Source: Bacteroidia bacterium (GTDB lineage Bacteria > Bacteroidota > Bacteroidia > SpSt-205). From it: a stretch of DNA of 19,832 nt. The stretch covers positions 1 through 19,832 of the forward strand of contig JANXCJ010000022.1 of the NCBI GenBank assembly GCA_025060275.1, in the 5' to 3' direction. Below the pieces are notes generated by a model. That model searched no databases. It had not been told where the DNA came from and saw only the letters and a list, made by a program, of their open reading frames with translations. Each line of letters opens with the position of its first letter. Position 1 is the stretch's first letter. Shown one piece after another: positions 6,382 through 14,659 of this stretch. The position numbers and the translations under genes were made by a program.

Positions 6382-8192
6382 GGGGTTGCTTGAAGGTGGT
6401 ATAGGCGAGCGTATAGGCCTTGTCGCTCTATTAGGGTCTGGTGTGTGCCTTGCTCTACAATTTTTCCTTCCTGTAGTACGTAAATCCAGTCTGCATGACG
6501 CACGGTAGAGAGACGATGTGCAATCAGAATGAGCGTATAATGGCGAGGGAGGGCAGACAATGCCATGTGTATGCGAGCTTCTGATTCACTGTCTATGGCG
6601 GCGGTGGCCTCATCTAAAATGAGAAGCTGCGGATTACGATAAAGAGCTCTGGCTAAGGCTATCCGCTGACGCTGACCGCCAGAGAATCGCTGTCCTCTCT
6701 CTCCTACTACTGTGAGTAAGCCTTCCGGAAGCTCCTCTATAAATGCTCGCGCTTGAGCGATCTCCAGAACTTCCCATACTTTTCTCTCATCTATGGGCCC
6801 CTCCGTTCCATAGGTGATATTCTCTAAAAGGGTAGTATGAAACAATATGCCATCCTGCGGAACTATCCCTAGCAGACGCCGGTAACTGATAGGGTCTATC
6901 TCTGAAAGGGGCTTGCCATCTACCCGTATTTCTCCTGCAGTAGGGCGATAAAAGCCTGCAATAAGGTCCGTCAAAGTGGTTTTTCCTGAGCCAGAGGGCC
7001 CCACAAAAGCTATCCTTGCTCCAACTGGAATCTCTAAGGAAATATTTTGAAGTACCTGCTTATCCCCATATCTAAAGGATACATTATGTAAGGAGATTCC
7101 CCGCTCAAGCCGTGAAATTTTAGCAAGGCTACCCTGATACTCTTCAGATAGAGGCTGTCTGAGAAGGGTTTCTATGCGACGATAAGAAACTATGGCTTTC
7201 TGGAAACGAGAGATGGCTTGATTGAAAGTTTTCATAGGGCTAAGGAATTGTCCGAAGATGGCAATGAAGGTGATGAATTCTGAGGCTTTTAGTTCGCCTT
7301 TGAGGACGGAGAAGGTTCCGTAGTAAAGCAAGCCCAATACGACGAGGACACTAATGACTTCTGTCAGAGGAGAAGCGAGCTCCATTCTGCGTCTTAGTCC
7401 TATCATGAAGCGTGTATAATCTCCATTAGCCTGTAAAAAGCGAGCTTTTTCTCTTTTCTCAGCACCGAAAGCCTTGATAGTCCTCACACCTGTGAGAAAT
7501 TCATCTAAAATACTGATTACGCTATCCATTCTTTTTTGTCCCTGATGAGCTTTGCGACGTAGGGCCTTAGCTAGCCTACTTATCATCCACCCTGTGATAG
7601 GTAAGACAATGAGAGAGACAAGCGTTAATTTCCATGAAAGTAACAGCATCGCAGATAGATAAAATAGCATCGTAATGGGATCGTTTAGAAGATTATAGAT
7701 AGTTCCGACAGTGGCTTCTTGAATAATCTGCACATCTTGGGTAGCTAAGTTTAATATTTTTCCTTTTCGGGCCCTTATGAAAAAACCCAATGGCAGCTCC
7801 GTAATGTGGACAAAAAGGCGATTTCGCAGATTTTGGACAAGCGTATTTTCATAAAAAGCCATGAACCAGCTTCCTAAGTACCGAAAGGTATTTTTGAAAA
7901 GGATCGCCACCGCAATCAGCAGACTGAAGAAAAACAGCGCTTGCATGGCTCCCTTCTCCACCCGAAAAAGATAAAGCTGATAGAAAAGATATTTTTTCCA
8001 TGCTTCTATGGAAAAGTTAGAAGGGTATGGAGCAGGTGCCGCCTCTTGGGTGAAAAGTATCTCCAGAAAAGGGATAAGCAGGGTCAAAGAGAAAACATTG
8101 AAGAAATTGAATAGCATGAAAGCAAGCACAGCAAAGTAAAGATTCTGCTGGACAGGCTTGCCGAAGGAAAGAATTTTGAAAACTATACGCAC
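6378..8192 (-). CDS. ABC exporter, MsbA-like (fused membrane and ATPase domains)
   Basis: This is an inner-membrane half-transporter of 604 residues that works as a dimer. Six membrane helices span residues 17-325 (first LYFAVLAFMLFNFFNVFSLT, last around 300-325). The ATPase domain starts near 365. Walker A is GPSGSGKTT (398-406), the Q-loop glutamine 446, the signature FSGGQ (503-507), Walker B LLILDE (523-528), and the switch histidine 559 (AHRLST). All catalytic residues are present. The layout is that of lipid A flippase MsbA and related lipid or peptide exporters; the substrate cannot be read from sequence. The start is GTG 8192. It is 34 bases downstream of the macro-domain gene on the same strand, so probably one transcript. 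Its stop overlaps the yraN stop. Confidence 0.93.
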   Translation of the reverse strand: MRIVFKILSFGKPVQQNLYFAVLAFMLFNFFNVFSLTLLIPFLEILFTQEAAPAPYPSNFSIEAWKKYLFYQLYLFRVEKGAMQALFFFSLLIAVAILFKNTFRYLGSWFMAFYENTLVQNLRNRLFVHITELPLGFFIRARKGKILNLATQDVQIIQEATVGTIYNLLNDPITMLFYLSAMLLLSWKLTLVSLIVLPITGWMISRLAKALRRKAHQGQKRMDSVISILDEFLTGVRTIKAFGAEKREKARFLQANGDYTRFMIGLRRRMELASPLTEVISVLVVLGLLYYGTFSVLKGELKASEFITFIAIFGQFLSPMKTFNQAISRFQKAIVSYRRIETLLRQPLSEEYQGSLAKISRLERGISLHNVSFRYGDKQVLQNISLEIPVGARIAFVGPSGSGKTTLTDLIAGFYRPTAGEIRVDGKPLSEIDPISYRRLLGIVPQDGILFHTTLLENITYGTEGPIDERKVWEVLEIAQARAFIEELPEGLLTVVGERGQRFSGGQRQRIALARALYRNPQLLILDEATAAIDSESEARIHMALSALPRHYTLILIAHRLSTVRHADWIYVLQEGKIVEQGTHQTLIERQGLYARLYHLQATP

Positions 8193-8226
8193 TTCTTCAA
8201 AGGTAGCGAGGGAGATGAATTAGGAC

Positions 8227-8736
8227 TTAACCCTCACTAAGGCTTTTCCATGCCTCTGTATAGGCTTGGTAAGTTAGTTTGTCATAAGCTACCATGTATA
8301 TCTTTTCAAAGTTATGGGCTTCTTCTTTGAAAACTCGTAAGGCTATCGGTGCCGCTTCATGAAGAGGGTATCCGTATATGCCTGTACTGATGGAAGGAAA
8401 CGCTATAGTGCGGATTTGATTCTGGCGTGCCAAAAGGAGGCTATTTCGGTAGGCTGCCTCTAAGATGCGTGCTTCTCCACTTTGTCCCCCATTCCATGTA
8501 GGTCCCACTGTATGAATCACATATTTTGCGGGAAGGTTGAAGCCTGGTGTTATTCGTGCTTCTCCGGGAGGACAGGGGGCTACTTTCTTACATGCTTCTG
8601 CTAAGGAGGGACCCGCGGCTCTGTGAATAGCACCCGAGACTCCACCACCAGGCATAAGCTCCGGATTCGCTGCATTAACGATCGCGTCTACTTTTATTTG
8701 TGTGATGTCTCCCAGAATAATCTCCACTCGCTCCAT
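8227..8736 (-). CDS. Macro-domain protein (ADP-ribose / O-acetyl-ADP-ribose hydrolase type)
   Basis: The 169-residue protein is a single macro domain that binds ADP-ribose. It should remove ADP-ribose from proteins or deacetylate O-acetyl-ADP-ribose, as YmdB does. GDIT (9-12) is followed by the hallmark VNAANPELMPGGGVSGAIHR (20-39), with the catalytic-loop asparagine-alanine-asparagine and the glycine triplet. FPSISTGIYGYP (113-124) forms the phosphate loop. I chose ATG 8736 (MERVEIILGDIT). A TTG two codons earlier is possible. Its start codon is only 12 bases from that of the divergent glycosyltransferase. Confidence 0.93.
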   Translation of the reverse strand: MERVEIILGDITQIKVDAIVNAANPELMPGGGVSGAIHRAAGPSLAEACKKVAPCPPGEARITPGFNLPAKYVIHTVGPTWNGGQSGEARILEAAYRNSLLLARQNQIRTIAFPSISTGIYGYPLHEAAPIALRVFKEEAHNFEKIYMVAYDKLTYQAYTEAWKSLSEG

Positions 8737-8748
8737 ACTCAAATATAT

Positions 8749-9768
8749 ATGAAACTCTTAGTTTGGCTTCTGCGCGATGTAGCATACCATCCACGAGGAT
8801 ATTACCGTTTAGCTCGGAGTATCGCTAAAAAACATGAAGTAGAAGTATGGGGACGCCCTATTGCTCCTCCTACTATAGAGGGGCCCTTAAGAGTCCACAT
8901 TGATCTAAGGGTATGGGAACTTCTTTGTACTCCGCCTTCTTATCCTCTTACTTATATAATAAATGATTGCCTGCCCCCGGCTCCTTCAGCCCCCGTGATA
9001 GCTTGTAATCCGTTAGATATGCCCATCCTTCTGTATTATCTGGAGAGACCCCTTATATGGGATGTGTGGGAGGATTACAGAAAAAACTATAGATATGAGC
9101 CTTCGTATTCCTCATATCAGCGGTTTATACGCAGATTAGGGTGGAATTTCCTGCAGCCTCTTTTGAAGAGACTGCCGATTTATTTCAGTTTGGCTGAATA
9201 TGCTTATGCTGGGCTTACTCCTTTCTCTCGGAGCATTTTTCTACCAAATGCCTTTGTCTCGGTGGAAGGCGCCTCGCCTCTTCTTCCCGAGTTAGTGGGT
9301 AAATATTTCCTCTATACAGGAAATTTTTCTCCTGGGTGGGGCTTTTGGGAAGCAGTTGAAAAGGCGTTGGCTCATCCTAAGAAACCCTTTGTTTTCGCAG
9401 GTAGTCTCAAGTCCTCAGTTGTGGAAAAACGGCTTCTTGAGCGACTGCGTGATCATAAAGCATGGTTAGGGATATGGGGGCGCTTTATCCCTTATCCTGT
9501 TATTCAGAACCTTCAGAGGCATTGCAAGGTTCTATATGCCCTGTATCAACCTCTGCCTCATTTGGTAGGAAAGATACCGAGTAAGTTTTATGAGGCAGCA
9601 GCTCTGGGTATTCCCTGCATATACCCTGAGGGGGTTAGTTCTATTTGGGATGCTTTCTGGAAAAATTATCGTGATTATCCTCAAGCGCCTCGGTTGTACT
9701 GGGAATTCTACGAGTCGCTTCTAGAGGAGGGCATTGCAATCGCTACGAAGGCTTTTTATGGCTTCTAA
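8749..9768 (+). CDS. GT-B fold glycosyltransferase (group 1-like)
   Basis: The 339-residue protein starts at ATG 8749 (MKLLVWLLRDVAYHPRGYYR). A longer frame back to 8623 would run antisense through the macro gene and is unlike any glycosyltransferase start. The C-terminal half carries the nucleotide-sugar domain: FLYTGNFSPGWGFWEAVEKAL (from 187), PFVFAGSL (213-220), IWGRFIPYPVIQNL, then IPSKFYEAAALGIPCIYPEG (276-295). The last matches the group-1 'P.K.yEa.A.G.PvI' motif with glutamate 282 at the usual sugar-nucleotide position. The N-terminal acceptor domain is divergent, so acceptor and sugar cannot be named. It probably acts on cell-surface glycan at the inner face of the membrane. A 58-base gap separates it from tatT. 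Confidence 0.78.
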   Translation: MKLLVWLLRDVAYHPRGYYRLARSIAKKHEVEVWGRPIAPPTIEGPLRVHIDLRVWELLCTPPSYPLTYIINDCLPPAPSAPVIACNPLDMPILLYYLERPLIWDVWEDYRKNYRYEPSYSSYQRFIRRLGWNFLQPLLKRLPIYFSLAEYAYAGLTPFSRSIFLPNAFVSVEGASPLLPELVGKYFLYTGNFSPGWGFWEAVEKALAHPKKPFVFAGSLKSSVVEKRLLERLRDHKAWLGIWGRFIPYPVIQNLQRHCKVLYALYQPLPHLVGKIPSKFYEAAALGIPCIYPEGVSSIWDAFWKNYRDYPQAPRLYWEFYESLLEEGIAIATKAFYGF

Positions 9769-9794
9769 GCTTTCTATGCTAAGAATTATTAGGC

Positions 9795-9822
9795 TTTTGT
9801 TGAAGGTTTTTTTGTAGTATTG
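9795..9822 (+). promoter_or_regulatory. Possible promoter before tatT
   Basis: TTTTG (9795-9799) and TAGTATTG (9815-9822) resemble the Bacteroidota -33 (TTTG) and -7 (TAnnTTTG) boxes, with one mismatch in the second. The spacer is about 15 bases against the usual 19-20, and the -7 box lies only four bases before ATG 9827, which would make the message nearly leaderless. It is a weak candidate, given because a promoter is expected here. Confidence 0.2.
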
Positions 9823-9826
9823 CCCT

Positions 9827-10630
9827 ATGACCACCAAGTGGATAGTTACTGTCGTAGGTGCATTAGGGTGGGTTTTGCTTCAGGCTCAGTCTGATAACTT
9901 GGAAGTCCTTTGGAGCCAGCGCGATAATCCTGAAAAGGCTCAGGAAGCTATTCGTCTTTTAGAGATGCAGCTCAAGGATAACCCACATCAACCTGATAAA
10001 GTTGTACGATTGGCCCGACTGTATTATCTTTGGGGAGAGCAAACAGATGAAAAGTCCCTCCGATTAGAGCGGTATAATAAGGCTTTTAAAGCCTGCAGAG
10101 CGGAATTAGCCCATCAGTTGGGGCTCTCTGAGAAGGCAAAAGACGAAGAGATTGTGAAAAGAGCCTCCAAAGAGCATCTTCCTTTGCTTTACTGGGCGGC
10201 GGCTGCTCTGGGACGTTGGGCGAAGCATGCACCCTTTACCCAGAAGGTTCAAGCCCGTTCTGTGGTTAGAATGTTTTGGGATCGTGTGATGGAGCTCCAC
10301 CCGGAATACTTTTTTGGCGGAGCGTATAGGTTCTTTGGTGGGTATTATGCTCTAGTACCCGCTATTACGGGAGAGCAAGATGTGAATAAATCGCGTGAGA
10401 TGTTTGAGAAATCCCTTGCTGCTGGACCTGAGTATCTTGAGACTCGGGTGCTTTATGCGGAGGCTTACGCAGCTCATCCCAAGGTTCGCAATTTAGAGCT
10501 CTTCCGCAAGCTCCTTCAGGAGGTTTTACAAGCTAACCCTGAGGTAAATCCTGAATGCGCTGCTGAGAATCGCCTCGCTCAAAGAAAAGCCCAGAAACTC
10601 TTAGCCCAAGAGACTGAGCTTTTTGAATAG
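9827..10630 (+). CDS. tatT: TatT: TPR-type partner protein of a TRAP transporter
   Basis: The 267-residue protein begins with a Sec signal peptide (residues 1-20, hydrophobic IVTVVGALGWVLLQAQ). No lipobox cysteine is present, unlike the lipoprotein TatT of Treponema pallidum. The rest is helical and TPR-like: ARLYYLWGEQTDEKSLRLERY, HLPLLYWAAAALGRWAKHAP, HPEYFFGGAYRFFGGYYALV, and SREMFEKSLAAGPEYLETRV then LYAEAYAA. The FGGAYRFFGGYYA and GPEYLETRVLYAEAYA segments are what I know of the TatT family. In Treponema, TatT is a periplasmic trimer that docks with the receptor TatP and probably passes a hydrophobic ligand to it. The dctP-type receptor gene begins three bases after its stop, which supports the assignment strongly. 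Confidence 0.88.
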   Translation: MTTKWIVTVVGALGWVLLQAQSDNLEVLWSQRDNPEKAQEAIRLLEMQLKDNPHQPDKVVRLARLYYLWGEQTDEKSLRLERYNKAFKACRAELAHQLGLSEKAKDEEIVKRASKEHLPLLYWAAAALGRWAKHAPFTQKVQARSVVRMFWDRVMELHPEYFFGGAYRFFGGYYALVPAITGEQDVNKSREMFEKSLAAGPEYLETRVLYAEAYAAHPKVRNLELFRKLLQEVLQANPEVNPECAAENRLAQRKAQKLLAQETELFE

Positions 10631-10633
10631 AGT

Positions 10634-11641
10634 ATGTGCAGGCTAATTAGCTATTTTCTCGTACTGAGCCTCTGTGGGGCGCAAACTAAACTTCGCATAG
10701 GCTCTACTGTGCCTTATGAGAGTCCTTGGGAGGAGGCGTTAGATATCTACATCAAGGAAGTCTCTCAGGCGGCAGGTGCGGGCAAGCTTAATTTCCGCAA
10801 GTTTCTTAGTGGGCAGTTAGGAGGCGAAGTAGAAATGGTTCGGAGTCTTCGGATGGGTACTTTGGACGTAGGGGTTTTTTCAATAGGTGGGTTGGCAGAG
10901 GGTCTTTCTATGCCTGAGCTACTGGTATTGGAGATGCCTTTTCTATTTGAAAGTGATGAAGAAGTGGATTACGTAATGGATGCATTATTTGATGAGTTTA
11001 GTCGCCGTTTAGCTGAGAAGGATGTGGTCTTGGTGCTCTGGGGTGTGAATGGATGGCGGAATTTTGGTTGCGCTACAAAGCCTATTCTCTCACCTGCTGA
11101 TCTGAAAGGTCTAAAAATGCGTGCTCAAGAGACGCCTATATACATAGAGATGTACAAGGCCTTAGGGGCTACACCTGTGCCCCTTCCTACGCCTGATGTA
11201 CTCATGGCACTTAAGAATCGGATGGTAGAAGGCTTTGACCAGACAGTAGTTTTCGCTGTCTCTACGGGCTGGATGGGTCAAGTCAAACATTACACCCTCA
11301 CGCGACATATCTTTCAGCCGGGTGCTATCGTAATATCTAAAAAGGTTTTTGATAAACTTCCTGCTGATCTGCAAAAGGCTCTCCTTCTCAAGGAGAAACG
11401 GGCAGAGATTCAAGCTACTGGGCGAAAACTCGTGCGAAATGAGGAGCAATCCATTTTAGCAAGCATAGAAAAAGAAGGAAACGTGAAGTTCTATCATCTT
11501 ACTCCTCAGCAAAAGGAGGCATTTCGTAAAGCTATGCAGGCGGCTATGCCACGCATAGAGGCTGATTTAGGCTCAGAGGGCAAAGCTCTCCTTTCTCAAG
11601 TACGAGCTAAAATCGCTGAGTACCGTAAAATGAAAAAATGA
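10634..11641 (+). CDS. tatP: TRAP transporter substrate-binding protein (DctP/TatP type)
   Basis: This periplasmic receptor of 335 residues has a signal peptide at residues 1-17 (ISYFLVLSLCGA). The mature part starts KLRIGSTVPYESPWEEALD. Family landmarks follow: GQLGGEVEMVRSLRMGTLDVGVFS (from 60), LWGVNGWRNFG (135-145), and DLKGLKMRAQETPIYIEMYK (156-174), then PVPLPTPDVLMALKNRMVEG. Arginine 163 is at the position that salt-bridges the substrate carboxylate in DctP proteins, so a carboxylate ligand is possible. TPAT receptors may instead bind more hydrophobic compounds. The LSLC near the signal end is a poor lipobox (Leu at -1), so I treat it as soluble. Its stop overlaps the dctQ start (ATGA). 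Confidence 0.92.
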   Translation: MCRLISYFLVLSLCGAQTKLRIGSTVPYESPWEEALDIYIKEVSQAAGAGKLNFRKFLSGQLGGEVEMVRSLRMGTLDVGVFSIGGLAEGLSMPELLVLEMPFLFESDEEVDYVMDALFDEFSRRLAEKDVVLVLWGVNGWRNFGCATKPILSPADLKGLKMRAQETPIYIEMYKALGATPVPLPTPDVLMALKNRMVEGFDQTVVFAVSTGWMGQVKHYTLTRHIFQPGAIVISKKVFDKLPADLQKALLLKEKRAEIQATGRKLVRNEEQSILASIEKEGNVKFYHLTPQQKEAFRKAMQAAMPRIEADLGSEGKALLSQVRAKIAEYRKMKK

Positions 11642-12171
11642 ATTTCATTCAGCTCTACCAGCGCTGGCAGAAGCACTTTTATAACGCAGAGAAGTTTATA
11701 GCAACTGTCCTTATGTTAGCGATCAGCGGGGTGGTTTTGGCAGGGGTTTTTTCCCGTTATCTTCTCAGAGAGCCTTTCTATGGCACTGATCGCTTAGCTA
11801 CTTATCTTTTTGTGGTTTTGAGTTTTTGGGGTATTCAAATGGCGAGCGGCTATTACGAACATATAACTGTAGGAGTAGTGAGACATTGGTTCTCTCCTTT
11901 TTGGGGGGCTGTGGCATCAGCTTTAGCTTCACTTTTTTCGGCTTTTTTTCTGGCTTATCTGAGTATAGCTGCTTATAAGTTTGTGCGGTTTTTGTATGAG
12001 GGAGCGGAGAAGGATATCGTATTGGGTATTCCCTTGTGGCTGGTGTATAGTTTTTTTGTACTCAGCTCTGTTATTTCAGCTTTTAGGTATGGTATAGGGG
12101 CTTACTTATGGCTTGAAGTGGCACGGGGCAGGATAGTCCCAGAGGCTTTTCAGCATAAATCCCTTGTATGA
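11638..12171 (+). CDS. dctQ: TRAP transporter small permease (DctQ)
   Basis: The 177-residue membrane protein has four predicted helices: about residues 20-38 (IATVLMLAISGVVLAGVF), 55-70 (YLFVVLSFWGIQMASG), 88-112 (AVASALASLFSAFFLAYLS) and 130-150 (PLWLVYSFFVLSSVISAFRY). The sequence VLAGVFSRYLLREPFYGTDR after helix 1 and the LVYSFFVLSS near the end are typical of DctQ. It forms the scaffold that holds the large permease in the inner membrane. Both ends overlap neighbours by four bases (ATGA), pointing to translational coupling. Confidence 0.92.
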   Translation: MNFIQLYQRWQKHFYNAEKFIATVLMLAISGVVLAGVFSRYLLREPFYGTDRLATYLFVVLSFWGIQMASGYYEHITVGVVRHWFSPFWGAVASALASLFSAFFLAYLSIAAYKFVRFLYEGAEKDIVLGIPLWLVYSFFVLSSVISAFRYGIGAYLWLEVARGRIVPEAFQHKSLV

Positions 12172-13424
12172 AAGTCAGCTTACTGGTGGTCGGCATACTC
12201 CTACTGATTGTATTAGGGGTACCTCTTTTTGTGCTTCTGGGGGGCATCAGCTTTGGGCTTTTCAGTCTGTATGAGGAGCTTCCTTCGGAGGCTCTTCTCA
12301 AGTATATGATGGAAACTCTTACAAAGCCTGCTCTGTTAGCAATACCGCTTTATATTTTATCCGGAGCCTTGGTAGCAAAAGGACGCTCTGCTCAGGAGCT
12401 CGTAGAAGTGGCTCAAGGATGGCTAGGATGGCTGCCCGGAGGCTTAGCTGTGGCAGCTGTATTAGCTTGCATGGTATTTGGGGCTATTTCTGGCTCCTCT
12501 CCCGTGACCATGGTGGCTATAGGGAGCTTTCTCTACCCTGCCATGCGTAAGGCGAACTATCCAGAAGTCCTTGCCCTGGGGAGCGTAACAGTAGGAGGCT
12601 CCTTGGGCATTTTGATACCCCCAAGCATACCTATGATTGTATATGGAATCGTTACAAGGACGGACATAGAGAAGCTCTTTTTAGCAAGTGTTATACCCGG
12701 TTTATGGGCAGGAGGAATTTTGATAATAATTGCGGTCATTTTGGGGCTTCAATATAAACTTCCCCGAGAATCTTTTCAAATTAAGAATGCCTTTCTCAAG
12801 ACTTTTCGGGCTATGCCTGCCTTGGGACTACCTTTCTTAGTGCTTGGGGGCATTTACGCAGGATTATACAATGTAACTGAAGCGGCGGCTGTAGCTGTGC
12901 TTTATCTCTTCGTTTTAGAGGCTTTCTTATATCGCTCTCTTAGGTGGGCGAGTATCCGAGATACTTTGGCGGAAGCAACTACTGCGTTGGGCAGCATTTT
13001 AGCTGTAGTGTTGATGGCGGCTCTTTTGAGCTATTTTCTCATTCTTGCAGAACTCCCCTTTTATGTAGTGGAAAAGGTAGAGAACTTAGGACTTACATCG
13101 CTTTCTTTCGTTTTTGTGGTAGTAGGTATCTTGCTGATAGCCGGGATGATAATGGATGTTCTCTCGGCGATTCTCATTTTTGCGCCTGCATTTGCCCCGG
13201 CTGCACAAGGGCTGGGTATATCCCCTATATGGTTGGGCGTAATTTTTATCTTAGCCTTAGAAGTTGGTTACTTGACCCCACCTGTCGGTCTCAATCTTTT
13301 TGTGGCAATAGGATACTTCAAAAAGAGCATGGCCCAGGTGGTACGAGCCAGTTTGCCTTTCATGGTAGGGCTACTCGTTACACTTTTCCTGCTTATGCTT
13401 ATGCCGCACTTGTTTGGATTTTAG
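12168..13424 (+). CDS. dctM: TRAP transporter large permease (DctM)
   Basis: The 418-residue polytopic protein has about eleven helices and no signal peptide. Family marks include an N-terminal LLIVLGVPLFVLLGGISFG, then IPLYILSGALVAKGRSAQEL, ACMVFGAISGSSPVTMVAIG and GGSLGILIPPSIPMIVYGIV. The helical-hairpin motifs for sodium and substrate follow in the C-terminal half, including LALEVGYLTPPVGLNLFVAI. It is the sodium-driven transport subunit, full length and undamaged. Together with tatT, tatP and dctQ it completes the transporter. The stop at 13424 is convergent with the minus-strand operon 221 bases away, with no clear terminator between. Confidence 0.95.
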   Translation: MKVSLLVVGILLLIVLGVPLFVLLGGISFGLFSLYEELPSEALLKYMMETLTKPALLAIPLYILSGALVAKGRSAQELVEVAQGWLGWLPGGLAVAAVLACMVFGAISGSSPVTMVAIGSFLYPAMRKANYPEVLALGSVTVGGSLGILIPPSIPMIVYGIVTRTDIEKLFLASVIPGLWAGGILIIIAVILGLQYKLPRESFQIKNAFLKTFRAMPALGLPFLVLGGIYAGLYNVTEAAAVAVLYLFVLEAFLYRSLRWASIRDTLAEATTALGSILAVVLMAALLSYFLILAELPFYVVEKVENLGLTSLSFVFVVVGILLIAGMIMDVLSAILIFAPAFAPAAQGLGISPIWLGVIFILALEVGYLTPPVGLNLFVAIGYFKKSMAQVVRASLPFMVGLLVTLFLLMLMPHLFGF

Positions 13425-13567
13425 GACCACTTAAGATAAGCTGGGGAAAACTTCATCCATGCATGAGATATACATGAAGAAAAGCTCTAGAAGGAAAGGA
13501 GAGAATAGCAAAGGGGCCGGTAGCAGTTTGCTGGGTAGTTAGCTGAGGGATTGTAGGGATAGCACAA

Positions 13568-13584
13568 GATTATTTGGAATAATC
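13568..13584. repeat. Short AT-rich inverted repeat in convergent gap
   Basis: GATTATT-TGG-AATAATC is a 7-bp stem with a 3-base loop, lying between the ends of dctM (+) and the M16-like gene (-). A TTAG-CTTTTT follows about 18 bases later on the plus strand. As a terminator it is weak, but it is the only candidate in the 221-base gap, which otherwise shows nothing. Confidence 0.25.
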
Positions 13585-13645
13585 ATGCGATCTAACAATT
13601 AGCTTTTTGGAAGGGGCAGTGGTGAGATAGTTAAACTTGTACGGC

Positions 13646-14659
13646 TTACTCTAATGCTGAGGTGAAGCTTACTACCTGCCATTTTTTGGCTACCTTATTT
13701 AGGGAACTTCTGTTTATTGAGGAGGGGTCTGGCAAGCGGGGGAGTCGCCATACACAGGCCCACCAGCTTGCTAAAAGCTGGTTTTCAGGAGCATAAGCCC
13801 AGCTTAGAAATGAAGCAGTTACATTCTTACGCTCCTTAAAGGGGCGTGAGAGAAAGTCCTCTACAATCTGCTGTGTGGCTATAGGGAAGCTTGTATATAT
13901 CCACAGCTCTAACCCTTCTGGTAAGGGTATCCAGTTGGCTTGGCAAGTGAGTTGCTTATCCTCACAGAGGTACTGAAGGAGTCTCTGGGCATATACCCAG
14001 AGACTTATGAAAGAGAGCTCATCTCTAAAAGGCAACTTCCATTTTATGTAGGTGATGCCGAGGCCTTGACGGGGTAGGGGCTGAGAAGGAGGGGGAGGCA
14101 TAGGGGAAACGGAAGGAGGAAATTCCTCTTCTTTGCTCACAAGCTGTTGGGCTATTCTTACGAGAGGAGTAGGAGCTTTACCCCTTATCACGCAGCGTAG
14201 CCAGCCTTCTAGCCAATAACGCACGAAATACCGGTTTATATTGAGGGGGGAAAGCTCCTCTTCAACTGTATCCTCATAGAGAAGGCTATAAGGCTCAGAA
14301 AAAGATGGTTTGGGGGGTAAGGTTTGGAGGAGTCCCTGCTGGATTCTTTGTGGGAAGCGCTGGAGAGCACCTCGGAGCGCCCCAAAGAAGGCAAATAGCC
14401 CTTCTGCTGTAGCTTGTCCCTCTATACAAAGCCAGAAGCCCCGCCTTACAATTTGATGCTTCACTCCATGGATGTAAGCTATTTCCTGTAGAATGGAGTC
14501 AGCAAAAAGATTGCTGGCTATCAAGTATGCTACTTTTTCGCCTTTTCCTCCCTCTAAAGGATGATACAACATCCATTCTATTAGCTCACCTTCACGAGGA
14601 TAGATGCAAAGGGCTTGTCCCCACAACCATAGGGGTATGCTTACTATTCCACGCAGCAT
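13646..14659 (-). CDS. Exported M16-peptidase-like protein (C-lobe-like), probably non-catalytic
   Basis: This 337-residue protein begins with a probable signal sequence (IVSIPLWLWGQALC). Residues 43-100 read VAYLIASNLFADSILQEIAY followed by HGVKHQIVRRGFWLCIEGQA and a helix LFAFFGALRGAL. That is the pattern of an M16 lobe ('ll...l..s.L...lr...g..y.......g.f.i.g....e.l...l'). A Pro/Ser-rich linker (PPSVSPMPPPPSQPLP, 181-196) separates a second alpha/beta domain (from GITYIKWKLPFRDELSFI). No HxxEH or other metal site is present. The start overlaps the end of the upstream gene by 16 bases, so the two are likely made together and may pair. The family call is from pattern only. Confidence 0.55.
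   Translation of the reverse strand: MLRGIVSIPLWLWGQALCIYPREGELIEWMLYHPLEGGKGEKVAYLIASNLFADSILQEIAYIHGVKHQIVRRGFWLCIEGQATAEGLFAFFGALRGALQRFPQRIQQGLLQTLPPKPSFSEPYSLLYEDTVEEELSPLNINRYFVRYWLEGWLRCVIRGKAPTPLVRIAQQLVSKEEEFPPSVSPMPPPPSQPLPRQGLGITYIKWKLPFRDELSFISLWVYAQRLLQYLCEDKQLTCQANWIPLPEGLELWIYTSFPIATQQIVEDFLSRPFKERKNVTASFLSWAYAPENQLLASWWACVWRLPRLPDPSSINRSSLNKVAKKWQVVSFTSALE

Noticed and set aside
8623..8748. N-terminal extension of the glycosyltransferase frame
   Set aside because: It runs antisense through the conserved start of the macro-domain gene, and its sequence is unlike a protein N-terminus.
10634..10690. Possible lipoprotein signal (LSLC) in the TRAP receptor
   Set aside because: Leucine at -1 does not fit the lipobox, which needs Gly, Ala or Ser there. 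A normal signal peptide is simpler.
12944..13477. 177-codon plus-strand frame
   Set aside because: It is a shadow inside dctM in another frame, Cys/Ser/Arg-rich, with no family match, while dctM is clearly real.
13425..13645. Small gene in the dctM / M16-like gap
   Set aside because: The longest start-to-stop frame I traced is about 22 codons (MKKSSRRKGENS...), with no sign of being a protein.
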